A stretch of DNA of 64,000 nucleotides, from positions 39,489 through 103,488 of the forward strand of contig NZ_JAJSDQ010000008.1 in the NCBI RefSeq assembly GCF_021272345.1. Direction: 5' to 3'. Both the position numbers and the translations under genes were made by a program. The notes below the pieces were generated by a model. The model saw nothing but the letters and a program-made list of their open reading frames with translations, ran no database searches and was not told the DNA's origin. The DNA is from Ornithinimicrobium sediminis. GTDB lineage: Bacteria > Actinomycetota > Actinomycetes > Actinomycetales > Dermatophilaceae. How positions within the stretch are numbered: position 1 is the stretch's first letter; each line of letters begins with the position of its first letter. Shown piece by piece: positions 10,870-19,976 of the stretch.

Positions 10870-11880
10870 GTGCATCTGGACACCCCCGGGACAGGGCGCC
10901 CCCTGGTCATCGGCCACCGCGGCGCCCCGGGCTGCCGGCCCGAGCACACCTTGGAGTCCTATGCGCTGGCCGCCCGCATGGGAGCCGACTGCATCGAGCC
11001 CGACGTCGTCCCCACGCGGGACGGCGTGCTCGTCGCCCGCCACGAGAGCGAGATCTCCGGCACCACCGACATCGCCGACCGTCCCGAGCTGGCGGACCGT
11101 CGGACGACGAGGACCGTCGACGGGCACACGGTGACCGGGTGGTTCACGGAGGACCTGACGCTCGCCGAGCTGCGAACCCTGCGTGCGGTCGAAAGGATCC
11201 CCGCGCTGCGGCAGCCCGCGTCGACCCTCGACGGCAGGTTCGCGGTGCCCACGCTGGCCGAGATCCTGCGCCTGCGCGCCGGGTTGTCGGACGAGCTGGG
11301 CCGGGAGATCGCCGTCTACATCGAGACCAAGCACCCGAGCCACTTCGCCGGGCTCGGGCTGTCGCTGGAGGAGCCGCTGGTGGAGGAGCTCACGAGGGCC
11401 GGGCTCACCGGCCCCGGTGCGCCGGTGTTCGTGCAGTCCTTCGAGCTGGGCAGTCTGCGCCGTGTGCGTGCCGCGACCGGGCCGGGAGTGCCCCTGGTGC
11501 TCCTCGTCGCGCAGGCGGACGGCCCCGTGGCGCTGTCCGACGCGGCACTTGCGAGCCTGGCGCACGAGGTCGAGGCGATCGGGCCGGACAAGCTGCTCGT
11601 CATCCCCTGGCAGGAGGACGAGCAGCTGGGCGCCCCGACCGACCTCGTGGCACGCGCGCACGCCGCCGGTCTGCTCGTGCACCCGTGGACCTTCCGCGCG
11701 GAGAACCACTTCCTGCCCCGCGACCTGCGGCTCGGGCGGCGACCGGCCGACCACGGCCATCTGCTGGCCGAGCTGGCGGCCTACCTCGAGGTCGGGGTGG
11801 ACGGCGTCTTCACCGACCATCCCGACCTCGGCGTGCTCGCGCGGGACGCGTCGTCCAGGGTTCACCGACGCGACACCTGA
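10870..11880 (+). CDS. glpQ: Glycerophosphodiester phosphodiesterase
   Basis: A 336-residue TIM-barrel phosphodiesterase that hydrolyses glycerophosphodiesters to glycerol-3-phosphate and an alcohol. The site residues are intact: H16-R17 in GHRGAP, E43 and D45 in CIEPDVV, H58 in VARHESE, and E152 and K154 in YIETKHP. No signal peptide is evident, so it is probably cytosolic. It starts with GTG and is divergent from fasR. The following gene is a diverged duplicate. Confidence 0.88.
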   Translation: MHLDTPGTGRPLVIGHRGAPGCRPEHTLESYALAARMGADCIEPDVVPTRDGVLVARHESEISGTTDIADRPELADRRTTRTVDGHTVTGWFTEDLTLAELRTLRAVERIPALRQPASTLDGRFAVPTLAEILRLRAGLSDELGREIAVYIETKHPSHFAGLGLSLEEPLVEELTRAGLTGPGAPVFVQSFELGSLRRVRAATGPGVPLVLLVAQADGPVALSDAALASLAHEVEAIGPDKLLVIPWQEDEQLGAPTDLVARAHAAGLLVHPWTFRAENHFLPRDLRLGRRPADHGHLLAELAAYLEVGVDGVFTDHPDLGVLARDASSRVHRRDT

Positions 11881-11920
11881 GCGTCGGGCCCCGGACCGCC
11901 TGACAGGTTTGACTGCCCGG

Positions 11921-12952
11921 GTGAGCCTCCCGAGCACCGTGCAGGCCCCCCGGCCGGAGCTGCTGCACCGCTGCCCGGGCGGCTTGGCACCCGGCGGTCC
12001 CGAACCCGTGGTCGTCGGGCACCGGGGTGCCTGCGGCTACCGCCCGGAGCACACGCTCGCCTCCTACGCGCTGGCGGCGCGGATGGGGGCCGACTACGTG
12101 TCGGTGGACCTCGTGGTCACCGCGGACGAGCAGCTCGTCGCCCGGCACGAGAGTGAGCTGTCCTCCTCGACGGACGTGGCGCGACGACATGAGCTCGCCG
12201 ACCTGCGGCGGGTGCGGCACCTGGACGGGTATGCCGTGCAGGGCTGGTTCGCCGACGACCTGACCTTGGACCAGCTGCGTCGTCTGCGGGCCGTGGAGCG
12301 CTACCCGCACCTGCGCCACGGGAGCGTGCTCTACGACGGGCTGCTCGACGTGCCCACACTCGAGGAGGTGCTGCAGCTGAGGGCTGCGCTCGTCGGCCAG
12401 CTCGGCCGCGCCCTCGGGCTGGTGCTCGCCGTGCGGTGCCCGGACCGGCGCCAGGTCACGACGACCTGGCGTCTCCTGCAGCGCCATGACCTGGACCGAC
12501 CGGACGGCCCGGTCATGCTGGCCGCGGAGTCACTCACGGTGCTGGAGGCGCTGCGTGCCGAGGGGGCTCGGCTGCCCCTGGCCTGGCGGGCGCTGGCCGG
12601 CGAGTGCGAGCCCACCGACCTCAGGCGTGCCGCCGCCGTGGCCCAGGTGGTGGCGACCGACAAGCAGGTGGTCATGCCACGACGCCTCGACGGCAGGCTC
12701 GGCGAGCCGACGGGCTGGGTGGAGCGGGCGCACCGGCTCGGCCTGGCCGTGCACGCCTGGACGTTCCGCGCCGACAACGTCCACCTGCCCACGGACCTGC
12801 AGATCGGCAACGACCCCTCGCGGCTGGGGCACGGCGCGCGGGAGATGCGGAGGTTCGCGCGGGCGGGTGTCGACGGCTGGGCCACCGACCACGCGGACCG
12901 CGGGGTGCTCGCACGCCGCAGCGACGAGCACCCCGCGGTGGGTGGCGCGTGA
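11921..12952 (+). CDS. GDPD-like paralogue with lost metal ligands (probable pseudoenzyme)
   Basis: A 343-residue duplicate of the upstream phosphodiesterase, starting at a GTG 41 bp after its stop. The fold signatures remain (VVGHRGACGYRPEHTLASY, VARHESEL, HAWTFRADN). However, the metal-binding Glu of the E-x-D pair is Ser (SVDLVV, S61), and the later E-T-K segment reads A-V-R (LAVRCP). In the GDPD family these acidic residues bind the catalytic divalent metal, so hydrolysis is doubtful. The frame is intact and coding-like over its whole length, which argues for a retained non-catalytic role rather than decay. That role is unknown. Confidence 0.82.
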   Translation: MSLPSTVQAPRPELLHRCPGGLAPGGPEPVVVGHRGACGYRPEHTLASYALAARMGADYVSVDLVVTADEQLVARHESELSSSTDVARRHELADLRRVRHLDGYAVQGWFADDLTLDQLRRLRAVERYPHLRHGSVLYDGLLDVPTLEEVLQLRAALVGQLGRALGLVLAVRCPDRRQVTTTWRLLQRHDLDRPDGPVMLAAESLTVLEALRAEGARLPLAWRALAGECEPTDLRRAAAVAQVVATDKQVVMPRRLDGRLGEPTGWVERAHRLGLAVHAWTFRADNVHLPTDLQIGNDPSRLGHGAREMRRFARAGVDGWATDHADRGVLARRSDEHPAVGGA

Positions 12953-12983
12953 GCGGGGCGCCGACCCGCTCCGAGGACACCGG

Positions 12984-15746
12984 TCAGGCGTCACCACCGG
13001 CCGTGCCGGAGGTGCCGGCCGTGACGTCGTCGATGCGGTACTTCTCCGCCGCCTGCAGGGGCACCTGTGGGTCGATCTCACCACGGTCGGCGAGCATCTG
13101 CAGGGCCTTGACCGCCATGGAAGGCCCGTCGATGTGGAAGAACCGCCGGGCGGCGGCCCGGGTGTCGGCGAAGCCGAAGCCGTCGGCCCCGAGCGCGTAG
13201 TAGTCCTCGGGCACCCAGTTGGAGATCTGGTCCTGCACCTGGCGCATCCAGTCGCTCGTCGCCACGACCGGGCCACGCCCCTCCGAGAGCCGGCGGGTCA
13301 CATAGGGCACCCTGCGCTCCTCGTCGGGGTGCATGAAGGCGTCCTCGTCGCACGCCATCGCCTCCCGCCGCAGCTCGGACCAGGAGGTCACCGACCACAC
13401 GTCGGCACTGACCCCCCAGTCGTCCCGCAGCAGCTCCTGGGCCTCGACCGCCCACGGGACACCGACACCGGAGGCGAGCAGCCGCACGTTCTTGCCGTCC
13501 TCGCCCCCGTCACCGGCGCGCAGCAGGTACATCCCCTTGAGGATGCCGTCGACGTCCACGTCCTCCGGCTCGGGCGGCTGGACCATCGGCTCGTTGTAGA
13601 CGGTGAGGTAGTAGAGGACGTCCTCGGGGTCCTCGCCGTACATGCGGCGCAGCCCGTCACGCAGGATGTGGGCGATCTCGTAGCCGTAGGCCGGGTCGTA
13701 GGACACGACCGCCGGGTTGGTCGCGGCCAGCAGCTGCGAGTGTCCGTCGGCGTGCTGCAGGCCCTCGCCGGTCAGGGTCGTCCGGCCGGCCGTGGCGCCG
13801 ACCATGAAGCCGCGGGTCAGCTGGTCGGTCGCGGCCCAGATGCCGTCTCCGGTGCGCTGGAAGCCGAACATCGAGTAGAAGACGTAGAACGGCACCATCG
13901 GCACACCGTGGGTGTCGTACGACGTCCCGGCCGCCGTGAGCGCGGCGATCGAGCCCGCCTCGTTGATGCCGACGTGCAGGATCTGCCCGCTCACCGACTC
14001 CTTGTAGGTGAGCATCAGGTCGGCGTCGACCGAGGTGTAGTTCTGGCCGTGGACGTTGTAGATCTTCGCCGAGGGGAAGAAGCTGTCCATGCCGAACGTG
14101 CGGGCCTCGTCGGGGATGATCGGCACGATGTGCTTGCCGAACTCCTTGTCGCGCATCAGGTCCTTGAAGATGCGCACGAACGCCATCGTCGTGGCGACGC
14201 CCTGCTTGCCCGAGCCCTTCTTGGCGGCCTTGTAGGCCTCGTCCCCGGGCAGCGTGAGCGGGGTGGCCGCGGCCGGCCGGCGCTCCGGCAGGTAGCCGCC
14301 CAGCTTCTGCCGCCGCTCCTTCATGTAGCGGATCGCCTCGTCGTCCTCACCCGGGTGGTAGTAGGGCGGGGCGTAGGGGTCGGCCTCGAGCTGCTCGTCG
14401 GTGATCGGGATCCGCAGCCCGTCGCGGAAGGCCTTGAGGTCGTCCAGCGTGAGCTTCTTCATCTGGTGCGTCGCGTTGCGGCCGGCGAAGTGGCTGCCGA
14501 GGCTGTAGCCCTTGATGGTGTGAGCCAGGATCACCGTCGGCTGACCGGTGTGGTTCATGGCCGCCTGGTAGGCCGCGAAGACCTTGCGGTAGTCGTGGCC
14601 ACCGCGCTTGAGCTTCCACCAGATGTCGTCGTCGGACCAGTCCTTGACGAGCTCCTTGGTGCGCGGGTCGCGCCCGAAGAAGGAGTCGCGGATGAACGCC
14701 CCGTCGTTGGCCCGGAAGGTCTGGAAGTCACCGTCGGGGGTGGTGTTCATGAGGTTGACCAGCGCCCCGGACTTGTCGCCCTCGATGAGCGGGTCCCAGC
14801 CACGGCCCCAGAGGACCTTGATGACGTTCCAGCCGGCCCCCCGGAAGAAGGACTCCAGCTCCTGCACGATCTTGCCGTTGCCGCGGACCGGTCCGTCCAG
14901 ACGCTGCAGGTTGCAGTTCACCACGAACGTCAGGTTGTCCAGCTCGTCGTTGGCCGCGACCTGCAGCAGGCCACGCGACTCGGGCTCGTCCATCTCGCCG
15001 TCGCCCAGGAACGCCCACACATGCTGCTCGGAGGTGTCCTTGAGACCGCGGTTCTGGAGGTACTTGTTGAACTGGGCCTGGTAGATCGCGTTCATCGGGC
15101 CCAGACCCATCGACACCGTCGGGAACTGCCAGAAGCCCGGCATGTTGCGTGGGTGCGGGTAGGAGGACAGGGTGCGCAGCTCGCCGTCGACGTAGTGCGA
15201 GTGTTCCTGGCGGAAGCCGTTGAGGTCGTCCTCGCCGAGCCGGCCCTCGAGGAAGGCCCGGGCGTACATGCCCGGAGAGGCGTGGCCCTGGAAGAACACC
15301 TGGTCGCCGCCGCCCTCGTGGTCACGGCCGCGCCAGAAGTGGTTGAAGCCGACCTCGTAGAGCGTGGCCGCGGAGGCGTAGGTCGAGATGTGCCCGCCGA
15401 CGGAGACGTCGGGGTGCTGGGCCCGGTGCACCATGACGGCGGCGTTCCAGCGCATCCAGGCGCGGTACCGACGCTCCACGTCCTCGTCGCCGGGGAACCA
15501 GGGCTCCTCCTCGGGGCCGATCGTGTTGATGTAGTCGGTGGTCGTCAGCGACGGGATGCCCACCTGCGCCTCCCGAGCCCGCTCCAGCAGGCGGAGCATC
15601 AGGTAGCGGGCACGGCGGCGCCCACCCGCCTCGATGGCCCCGTCGAGCGAGGCCAGCCACTCCTGCGTCTCCTCGGGATCGGTGTCCGGAATCTGGCTCG
15701 GCAGGCCGTTCAGGATGGGGCCTGAACCGGATCGGTCCTTCGCCAC
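12984..15746 (-). CDS. aceE: Pyruvate dehydrogenase E1 component, homodimeric
   Basis: A 920-residue thiamine-diphosphate enzyme that decarboxylates pyruvate and passes the acetyl group to lipoylated E2. The ThDP motif is seen as [10 protein letters not shown] through [14 protein letters not shown], with HTIKGYSLG and the transketolase-like [13 protein letters not shown] region following. Length and order match the actinobacterial homodimeric AceE. It supplies acetyl-CoA for the fatty-acid genes close by, and the aceE/PucR/fab arrangement is conserved with mycobacteria. E2 and E3 are not in the window. Confidence 0.96.
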   Translation of the reverse strand: MAKDRSGSGPILNGLPSQIPDTDPEETQEWLASLDGAIEAGGRRRARYLMLRLLERAREAQVGIPSLTTTDYINTIGPEEEPWFPGDEDVERRYRAWMRWNAAVMVHRAQHPDVSVGGHISTYASAATLYEVGFNHFWRGRDHEGGGDQVFFQGHASPGMYARAFLEGRLGEDDLNGFRQEHSHYVDGELRTLSSYPHPRNMPGFWQFPTVSMGLGPMNAIYQAQFNKYLQNRGLKDTSEQHVWAFLGDGEMDEPESRGLLQVAANDELDNLTFVVNCNLQRLDGPVRGNGKIVQELESFFRGAGWNVIKVLWGRGWDPLIEGDKSGALVNLMNTTPDGDFQTFRANDGAFIRDSFFGRDPRTKELVKDWSDDDIWWKLKRGGHDYRKVFAAYQAAMNHTGQPTVILAHTIKGYSLGSHFAGRNATHQMKKLTLDDLKAFRDGLRIPITDEQLEADPYAPPYYHPGEDDEAIRYMKERRQKLGGYLPERRPAAATPLTLPGDEAYKAAKKGSGKQGVATTMAFVRIFKDLMRDKEFGKHIVPIIPDEARTFGMDSFFPSAKIYNVHGQNYTSVDADLMLTYKESVSGQILHVGINEAGSIAALTAAGTSYDTHGVPMVPFYVFYSMFGFQRTGDGIWAATDQLTRGFMVGATAGRTTLTGEGLQHADGHSQLLAATNPAVVSYDPAYGYEIAHILRDGLRRMYGEDPEDVLYYLTVYNEPMVQPPEPEDVDVDGILKGMYLLRAGDGGEDGKNVRLLASGVGVPWAVEAQELLRDDWGVSADVWSVTSWSELRREAMACDEDAFMHPDEERRVPYVTRRLSEGRGPVVATSDWMRQVQDQISNWVPEDYYALGADGFGFADTRAAARRFFHIDGPSMAVKALQMLADRGEIDPQVPLQAAEKYRIDDVTAGTSGTAGGDA

Positions 15747-15905
15747 GACACGTCCTCTCTGTTGCGGGTCACTTCGCTTCGCCTCAGTCTGTCACGGCGG
15801 TATGCCGCGTGCCGTCGCGCGTAGGAGCGTGCGCAGCCGCGTTGGCTTTACAAGTGGAGACCCGTCCGGTTGGCTTGGCGCCACACCAGCAGGAGGGAGC
15901 GGGAC

Positions 15906-16319
15906 GTGGTAGGCACCGAGAGCGGCCGTGTGGCCGGACCGGTGGACAAGCTGGGCTTCCGGCCCGGCCATGTCGTCATGGAGTTCGGGTTCGACGACGA
16001 CGTGGACGCGGACCTCCGCGAGTCCGTCGAGGACGTCGTCGGGAGCGAGCTGGAGGACGACGCCTACGACGGCGTCGTGGACGCGGTCCTGCTCTGGTGG
16101 CGCGACGGTGACGGCGACCTCACCGACGAGCTCGTCGACGCCCTCACGATGGTGGAGGAGGGTGGCTTCATCGCCCTCCTCACACCGGGCAAGGGCCGCA
16201 GCGACCGGGTCGAGGCCTTCGCTGTCCAGGAGGCCTGCACGACGTCCGGCCTGACGGCCAGCGGCGCCGTCCCCGTCGGTCGCGACTGGCTCGCCCAGCG
16301 GCTGGTGGGCCGCAAGTGA
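15906..16319 (+). CDS. DUF3052 family protein
   Basis: A 137-residue acidic protein typical of actinobacterial DUF3052 (compare mycobacterial Rv2239c), beginning near KLGFRPGHVVMEFGFDDDVD. The GTG at 15906 is preceded by a strong AGGAGGGAG ribosome-binding site, so it is preferred over a GTG-less longer opening. It is divergent from aceE and overlaps the peroxiredoxin start. The function of the family is unknown; the linkage to aceE and ahpE is conserved. Confidence 0.85.
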   Translation: MVGTESGRVAGPVDKLGFRPGHVVMEFGFDDDVDADLRESVEDVVGSELEDDAYDGVVDAVLLWWRDGDGDLTDELVDALTMVEEGGFIALLTPGKGRSDRVEAFAVQEACTTSGLTASGAVPVGRDWLAQRLVGRK

Positions 16320-16807
16320 GCGCACCGCACCAGCAGGGGAGCCCCGGCGTCGGGGACCCCGCCCCCGACTTCACGCTGCGCGACCAGTACGGCCAGCAGG
16401 TCACGTTGTCCCAGGCCGTGCAGGACAAGCACGCACTGCTGGTCTTCTTCCCGTTCGCCTTCTCCGGCATCTGTGCCGGGGAGCTCCTGGAGATCCAGCT
16501 CAACATCGACCGGTTCAGCAACGAGCACGTGCAGGTCTACGGCATCTGCTGCGACGGTGCCCCGGCGATCAAGGCTTGGGCCGCCCACGAGGGCTACCGT
16601 TTCCCTCTCCTGTCCGACTTCTGGCCGCACGGCCAGGTCGCCCGTGCCTACGGTGTGCTCCACGAGGAGTCCGGCATGCCTGTGCGCGGCACCTTCCTTG
16701 TCGACCCCGGGATGACGGTGCGCTGGGCGCTGGTCTTCGGTCCCGGCGAACAGCGCGACATCGGCGTCCTGCACGACGCCGTGAAAGGCCTGCCCCGGCC
16801 GGCCTGA
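16316..16807 (+). CDS. ahpE: AhpE-family peroxiredoxin
   Basis: A 163-residue one-cysteine-type peroxiredoxin. The peroxidatic cysteine is C53 in FPFAFSGICAGEL, close to the mycobacterial AhpE motif. PVRGTFLVDPGMTVRW marks the C-terminal half of the thioredoxin fold. It reduces hydroperoxides and peroxynitrite in the cytosol. The GTG start overlaps the DUF3052 stop, so the two are probably co-translated. The DUF3052-ahpE order matches the mycobacterial locus. Confidence 0.9.
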   Translation: MSAPHQQGSPGVGDPAPDFTLRDQYGQQVTLSQAVQDKHALLVFFPFAFSGICAGELLEIQLNIDRFSNEHVQVYGICCDGAPAIKAWAAHEGYRFPLLSDFWPHGQVARAYGVLHEESGMPVRGTFLVDPGMTVRWALVFGPGEQRDIGVLHDAVKGLPRPA

Positions 16808-16852
16808 CAGAATGAGCGATCGGCGCGTGCCCACCCGGGGCTGCGCCGTCAG

Positions 16853-16925
16853 GGGCCTGTAGCTCAGGTGGTAGAGCACCGCGTTTACACCGCGGATGTC
16901 GTCGGTTCGAGCCCGGCCGGGCCCA
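16853..16925 (+). tRNA. tRNA-Val (anticodon TAC)
   Basis: A 73-nt cloverleaf without an encoded CCA tail. The acceptor arms at 16853-16859 and 16918-16924 pair throughout (one G-U), the anticodon stem is CCGCG/CGCGG around the loop TTTACAC (anticodon TAC at 16886-16888), and the T arm contains GGTTCGAGCC. It reads GTA/GTG valine codons. The next gene's GTG start is at 16927, so the tRNA 3' end is processed from a transcript that continues into it. Confidence 0.97.
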
Positions 16926-16926
16926 C

Positions 16927-17820
16927 GTGGACACCTCACCTGCCGTCGCGAGCCTGCGTGAGGTGGTGGCTGCCCTGGAGCAGCTCTACCCTCCCGAGCA
17001 CGCCCAGTCGTGGGACCGGGTCGGGCTGGTCGCCGGTGACCCGGACCAGCCGGTGCGGCGGGTGCTCCTGGCGGTGGACCCCACCCTGGCGGTGATCGCC
17101 GAGGCACAGGAGCGTGCTGCCGACCTGGTCGTCACCCACCACCCGCTGCTGCTGCGCGGCATCCACTCGGTCGCCACCACCACGGCCAAGGGGGCTGCGG
17201 TCACAGCGCTCGTCGTGTCGGACACCGCCCTCTACTGCGCACACACCAACGCTGATGTCGCCGACCCGGGGGTGGGCCAGGCCCTGGCCCTCGCCTGCGG
17301 TCTGGGTCACACCGAGGCGCTGGTCGTCACCGAAGGCCGCGAGCTCGGTCGCGTGGGCGACCTCACCGAGTCCTGCTCACTGGGTGACCTCGCCCGGCGC
17401 CTGGCCGACCGGCTGCCCCCGACCGCGGGCGGGATCCGGGTCAGCGGGCCACCCGAGGCGCGGGTGCGCCGGGTGGCCGTGCTGGGTGGCGCGGGGGACA
17501 CCGCCTTCCCGCAGGTGCGGGCCTGCGACGCCGACGTCTACGTGACGTCCGACCTCCGCCACCACCCCGCACTCGAGGCCCGCGAGGAGGCCGCCGTGGG
17601 TGACGGTCGTCCCTACCTCGTCGACGCCGGCCACTACGCCAGCGAGTGGCTCTGGCTGCCCAGCCTGGCGGAGCGGCTCGGCGCTGCGATGGAGGCCGCG
17701 GGCACTACGGTGGAGATCGAGATCTCCTCGGTCCGGACGGACCCCTGGGACTTCGTGGTGGGAGCTGCGGGCCCGGAGACGACCACCCCCAGCACTCAGA
17801 CCAAGCGAGGTATGCCGTGA
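16927..17820 (+). CDS. Nif3-like dinuclear metal-centre protein (DUF34)
   Basis: A 297-residue NIF3/YbgI family protein. Metal-binding motifs are visible as VVTHHPLLLRG and YCAHTNADVA in the first half and LVDAGHYASEW in the second. Family members form toroidal hexamers; a GTP cyclohydrolase-like or nucleotide-related activity has been proposed but is not settled. The GTG start lies one base after the tRNA-Val 3' end, so there is no room for its own leader or ribosome-binding site outside the tRNA. Mycobacterial Rv2230c-Rv2229c-Rv2228c has the same three-gene order. Confidence 0.9.
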   Translation: MDTSPAVASLREVVAALEQLYPPEHAQSWDRVGLVAGDPDQPVRRVLLAVDPTLAVIAEAQERAADLVVTHHPLLLRGIHSVATTTAKGAAVTALVVSDTALYCAHTNADVADPGVGQALALACGLGHTEALVVTEGRELGRVGDLTESCSLGDLARRLADRLPPTAGGIRVSGPPEARVRRVAVLGGAGDTAFPQVRACDADVYVTSDLRHHPALEAREEAAVGDGRPYLVDAGHYASEWLWLPSLAERLGAAMEAAGTTVEIEISSVRTDPWDFVVGAAGPETTTPSTQTKRGMP

Positions 17821-18554
17821 AAGCCGACCCGAGCCGCCAGGCGAGACTGCTCGACCTGCAGGCCCTCGACACCCGTCTGGCCCAGCTGGACCATCGTGCG
17901 CGGTCGCTGCCGGAGCACGCCGACGCGGCACAGCTCACCGAGCGGCTCGGAGACCTGGAGGCGGAGGTCGTGCGGACGCGCACCGCCCAGCAGGACGTCC
18001 AGCGTGAGCTCACCAAGGCAGAGGCCGACGTCCAGCTCGTGCGTGACCGGGCCGAGCGCAACCGCACGCGTCTGGAGGTGGGCACCGGGACGGCGCGTGA
18101 CCTGCAGGGGCTACAGCACGAGCTGGAGTCGCTGGCCCGACGTCAGGAGGTGCTCGAGGACCTCGAGATCGAGGTCATGGAGCGCGCCGAGACCGCCGAC
18201 GCGGCCGCCCTCCAGGCAGAACGGGCTCGTGACGAAGCCCTCGAGCAGCTCCAGCAGGTCACCGCTCGCCGGGACGCGCTGCTCGCCGAGGTGCAGGCCG
18301 AGCGGGCGGAGGTGGCAGCTGGACGCGACGGTCTGGTCGGCGAGGTGGGGGCGGACCTGGTCGCTCTCTACGAGCGGATCCGAGCCCACAGCGGCACTGG
18401 CGCGGCCCCGCTGCAGGCCCGCCGCTGCGGAGGCTGTCACATGGAGCTCAACCCGGTGGTGCTGAGCAGGATCAAGGCCGCTGAGGAGGACGAGGTGCTG
18501 CGCTGTGAGGACTGCAGCCGGATCCTGGTCCGCACCGACGAGTCGGGGTCCTGA
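17817..18554 (+). CDS. Coiled-coil zinc-ribbon protein (CdsZ-like, formerly DUF164)
   Basis: A 245-residue protein: a long N-terminal antiparallel coiled coil (heptads from about 10 to 190, ending in the Glu/Ala-rich LQAERARDEALEQLQQV region) and a C-terminal four-cysteine zinc ribbon with CGGCHMEL and LRCEDCSRIL. The GTG overlaps the Nif3 stop, so the genes are translationally coupled. Such proteins are usually linked to Nif3 and RNase H genes in actinobacteria; a nucleic-acid-related role is inferred. Confidence 0.88.
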   Translation: MKADPSRQARLLDLQALDTRLAQLDHRARSLPEHADAAQLTERLGDLEAEVVRTRTAQQDVQRELTKAEADVQLVRDRAERNRTRLEVGTGTARDLQGLQHELESLARRQEVLEDLEIEVMERAETADAAALQAERARDEALEQLQQVTARRDALLAEVQAERAEVAAGRDGLVGEVGADLVALYERIRAHSGTGAAPLQARRCGGCHMELNPVVLSRIKAAEEDEVLRCEDCSRILVRTDESGS

Positions 18555-18555
18555 G

Positions 18556-19773
18556 GTGGGCCGGTCCCGCCGGCTCCTCGTCGAGGCGGACGGTGGGTCG
18601 CGTGGCAACCCGGGAGTTGCCGGCTACGGCGCGCTGGTGCGGGACGCGGGGTCCGGCAGGGTGCTCGCCGAGCGCGCCGCCCCCCTGGGGCGCGCGTCCA
18701 ACAACGTCGCCGAGTACCAAGGCCTCATCGCCGGGCTGCAGGCCGTGCTCGACCTCGGTCTCGCGGACGGTGCCGAGGTCGCTGTCCGGATGGACTCCAA
18801 GCTCGTCGTGGAGCAGATGGCCGGGCGGTGGAAGATCAAGCACGAGGACATGCGACGCCTCGCGCTGCAGGCCAGGGACCTCGTGCGTCAGATCGAGGCG
18901 GCCGGTGGCGCGGTCTCCTGGACCTGGGTGCCACGGGCCGCCAACGGACCGGCGGACGCGCTGTCGAACGTCGGCATGGACGGGCGCACGGTGCATCACG
19001 ACCACCGCGAGGACCTCGCGGAGAAGGACCCGCCGGACGGCGGCCCCGTCGCGGCGACCCCGACCTTCGGGGAGGGCCGCGCGCCGGTCGCCGATGTGGT
19101 GCTGTCGACAGAGACCACCCCGACCTTGGAGGGCTCCTGCCGCCTCGTGCTGGTGCGGCACGGGGTCACCGACTTCACGACGTCTCGGCGGCTGGACGGC
19201 CGCGGTGGCGCGGACCCCGAGCTCAACCGGCTGGGCCGGGCGCAGGCCGCGGCGGCGGCCGGTGCCGTGCGCGCCCTGCTCGAGCGTTCCGAGCAGGGAC
19301 CGGTCAGCGTGATGACCTCTGAGCTGCGACGGGCTCGCCAGACCGGCGCGGCGCTGGCCCGCGAGCTGGGGGTTGAGCCGGAGACGGACCCGGACTGGGA
19401 CGAGCAGGGCTTCGGCGACTGGGACGGTCTCACGATGGAGGAGCTGGCCCGCGACTTCCGCGAGGAGCTGCACCGCCTGCGGGTGGACGCCGACTACGCC
19501 AGGCCGGGCGGGGAGAGCCACCGGCAGCTGGCGGCGCGGGTCTCGGACGCCTTCGGCCGAGCGGTGCGTCGCGGGGGCACCGTGGTCGTGGCGACCCATC
19601 GCAAGCCCGTCATGTGCGTGCTGGCCCAGGTGCTCGGGATCGACCACGACCGGGTCTGGTCGGTCGCCACGGCACCCACGTCCCTGACCGCCTTCGAGGT
19701 CTGGCCGGACGGTGGCGTCCAGGTGGCCTTCGTGAACGACACCCACCACCTGCACGGCCTGGACGGCTCGTGA
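18556..19773 (+). CDS. Bifunctional RNase HI / histidine phosphatase
   Basis: A 405-residue two-domain enzyme like Rv2228c. The N-terminal RNase H fold has the acidic residues in VEADGGSRGNPG, EYQGLIAGLQ and RMDSKLVVEQM, and should cut RNA in RNA-DNA hybrids. After a linker near residue 150-190, the C-terminal domain carries LVRHGVTDF (catalytic His), FGDWDGLTMEEL and VATHRKPVM of the phosphoglycerate-mutase-like phosphatases. In mycobacteria the phosphatase half acts on alpha-ribazole phosphate. The GTG start follows the preceding stop by one base. Confidence 0.92.
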   Translation: MGRSRRLLVEADGGSRGNPGVAGYGALVRDAGSGRVLAERAAPLGRASNNVAEYQGLIAGLQAVLDLGLADGAEVAVRMDSKLVVEQMAGRWKIKHEDMRRLALQARDLVRQIEAAGGAVSWTWVPRAANGPADALSNVGMDGRTVHHDHREDLAEKDPPDGGPVAATPTFGEGRAPVADVVLSTETTPTLEGSCRLVLVRHGVTDFTTSRRLDGRGGADPELNRLGRAQAAAAAGAVRALLERSEQGPVSVMTSELRRARQTGAALARELGVEPETDPDWDEQGFGDWDGLTMEELARDFREELHRLRVDADYARPGGESHRQLAARVSDAFGRAVRRGGTVVVATHRKPVMCVLAQVLGIDHDRVWSVATAPTSLTAFEVWPDGGVQVAFVNDTHHLHGLDGS

Positions 19774-19976
19774 CGCGCCGTTCGGCTGCCCGGGCAGGAC
19801 GCCGCCCCACCCCGAGCACCGGAGGGCATGCGGCATACGACGGCCTGCAGGGTGTCACCAAGGCCGGGTTATGGTTGGCCCCGTCGTGTCACGGTCCGCG
19901 GCCCGCCCGCCCACGGCGCGCCGCACGAGCCTCCGCGACCCCGACCACCCTGCCCGCGACCGAGGACTGACATCGC

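Noticed and set aside
12984..15746. Very long plus-strand open frame opposite aceE (and a similar one opposite accD/fabF)
   Set aside because: These are mirrors of strongly coding minus-strand genes in high-GC DNA; the products are His/Asp/Val-rich and show no domain.
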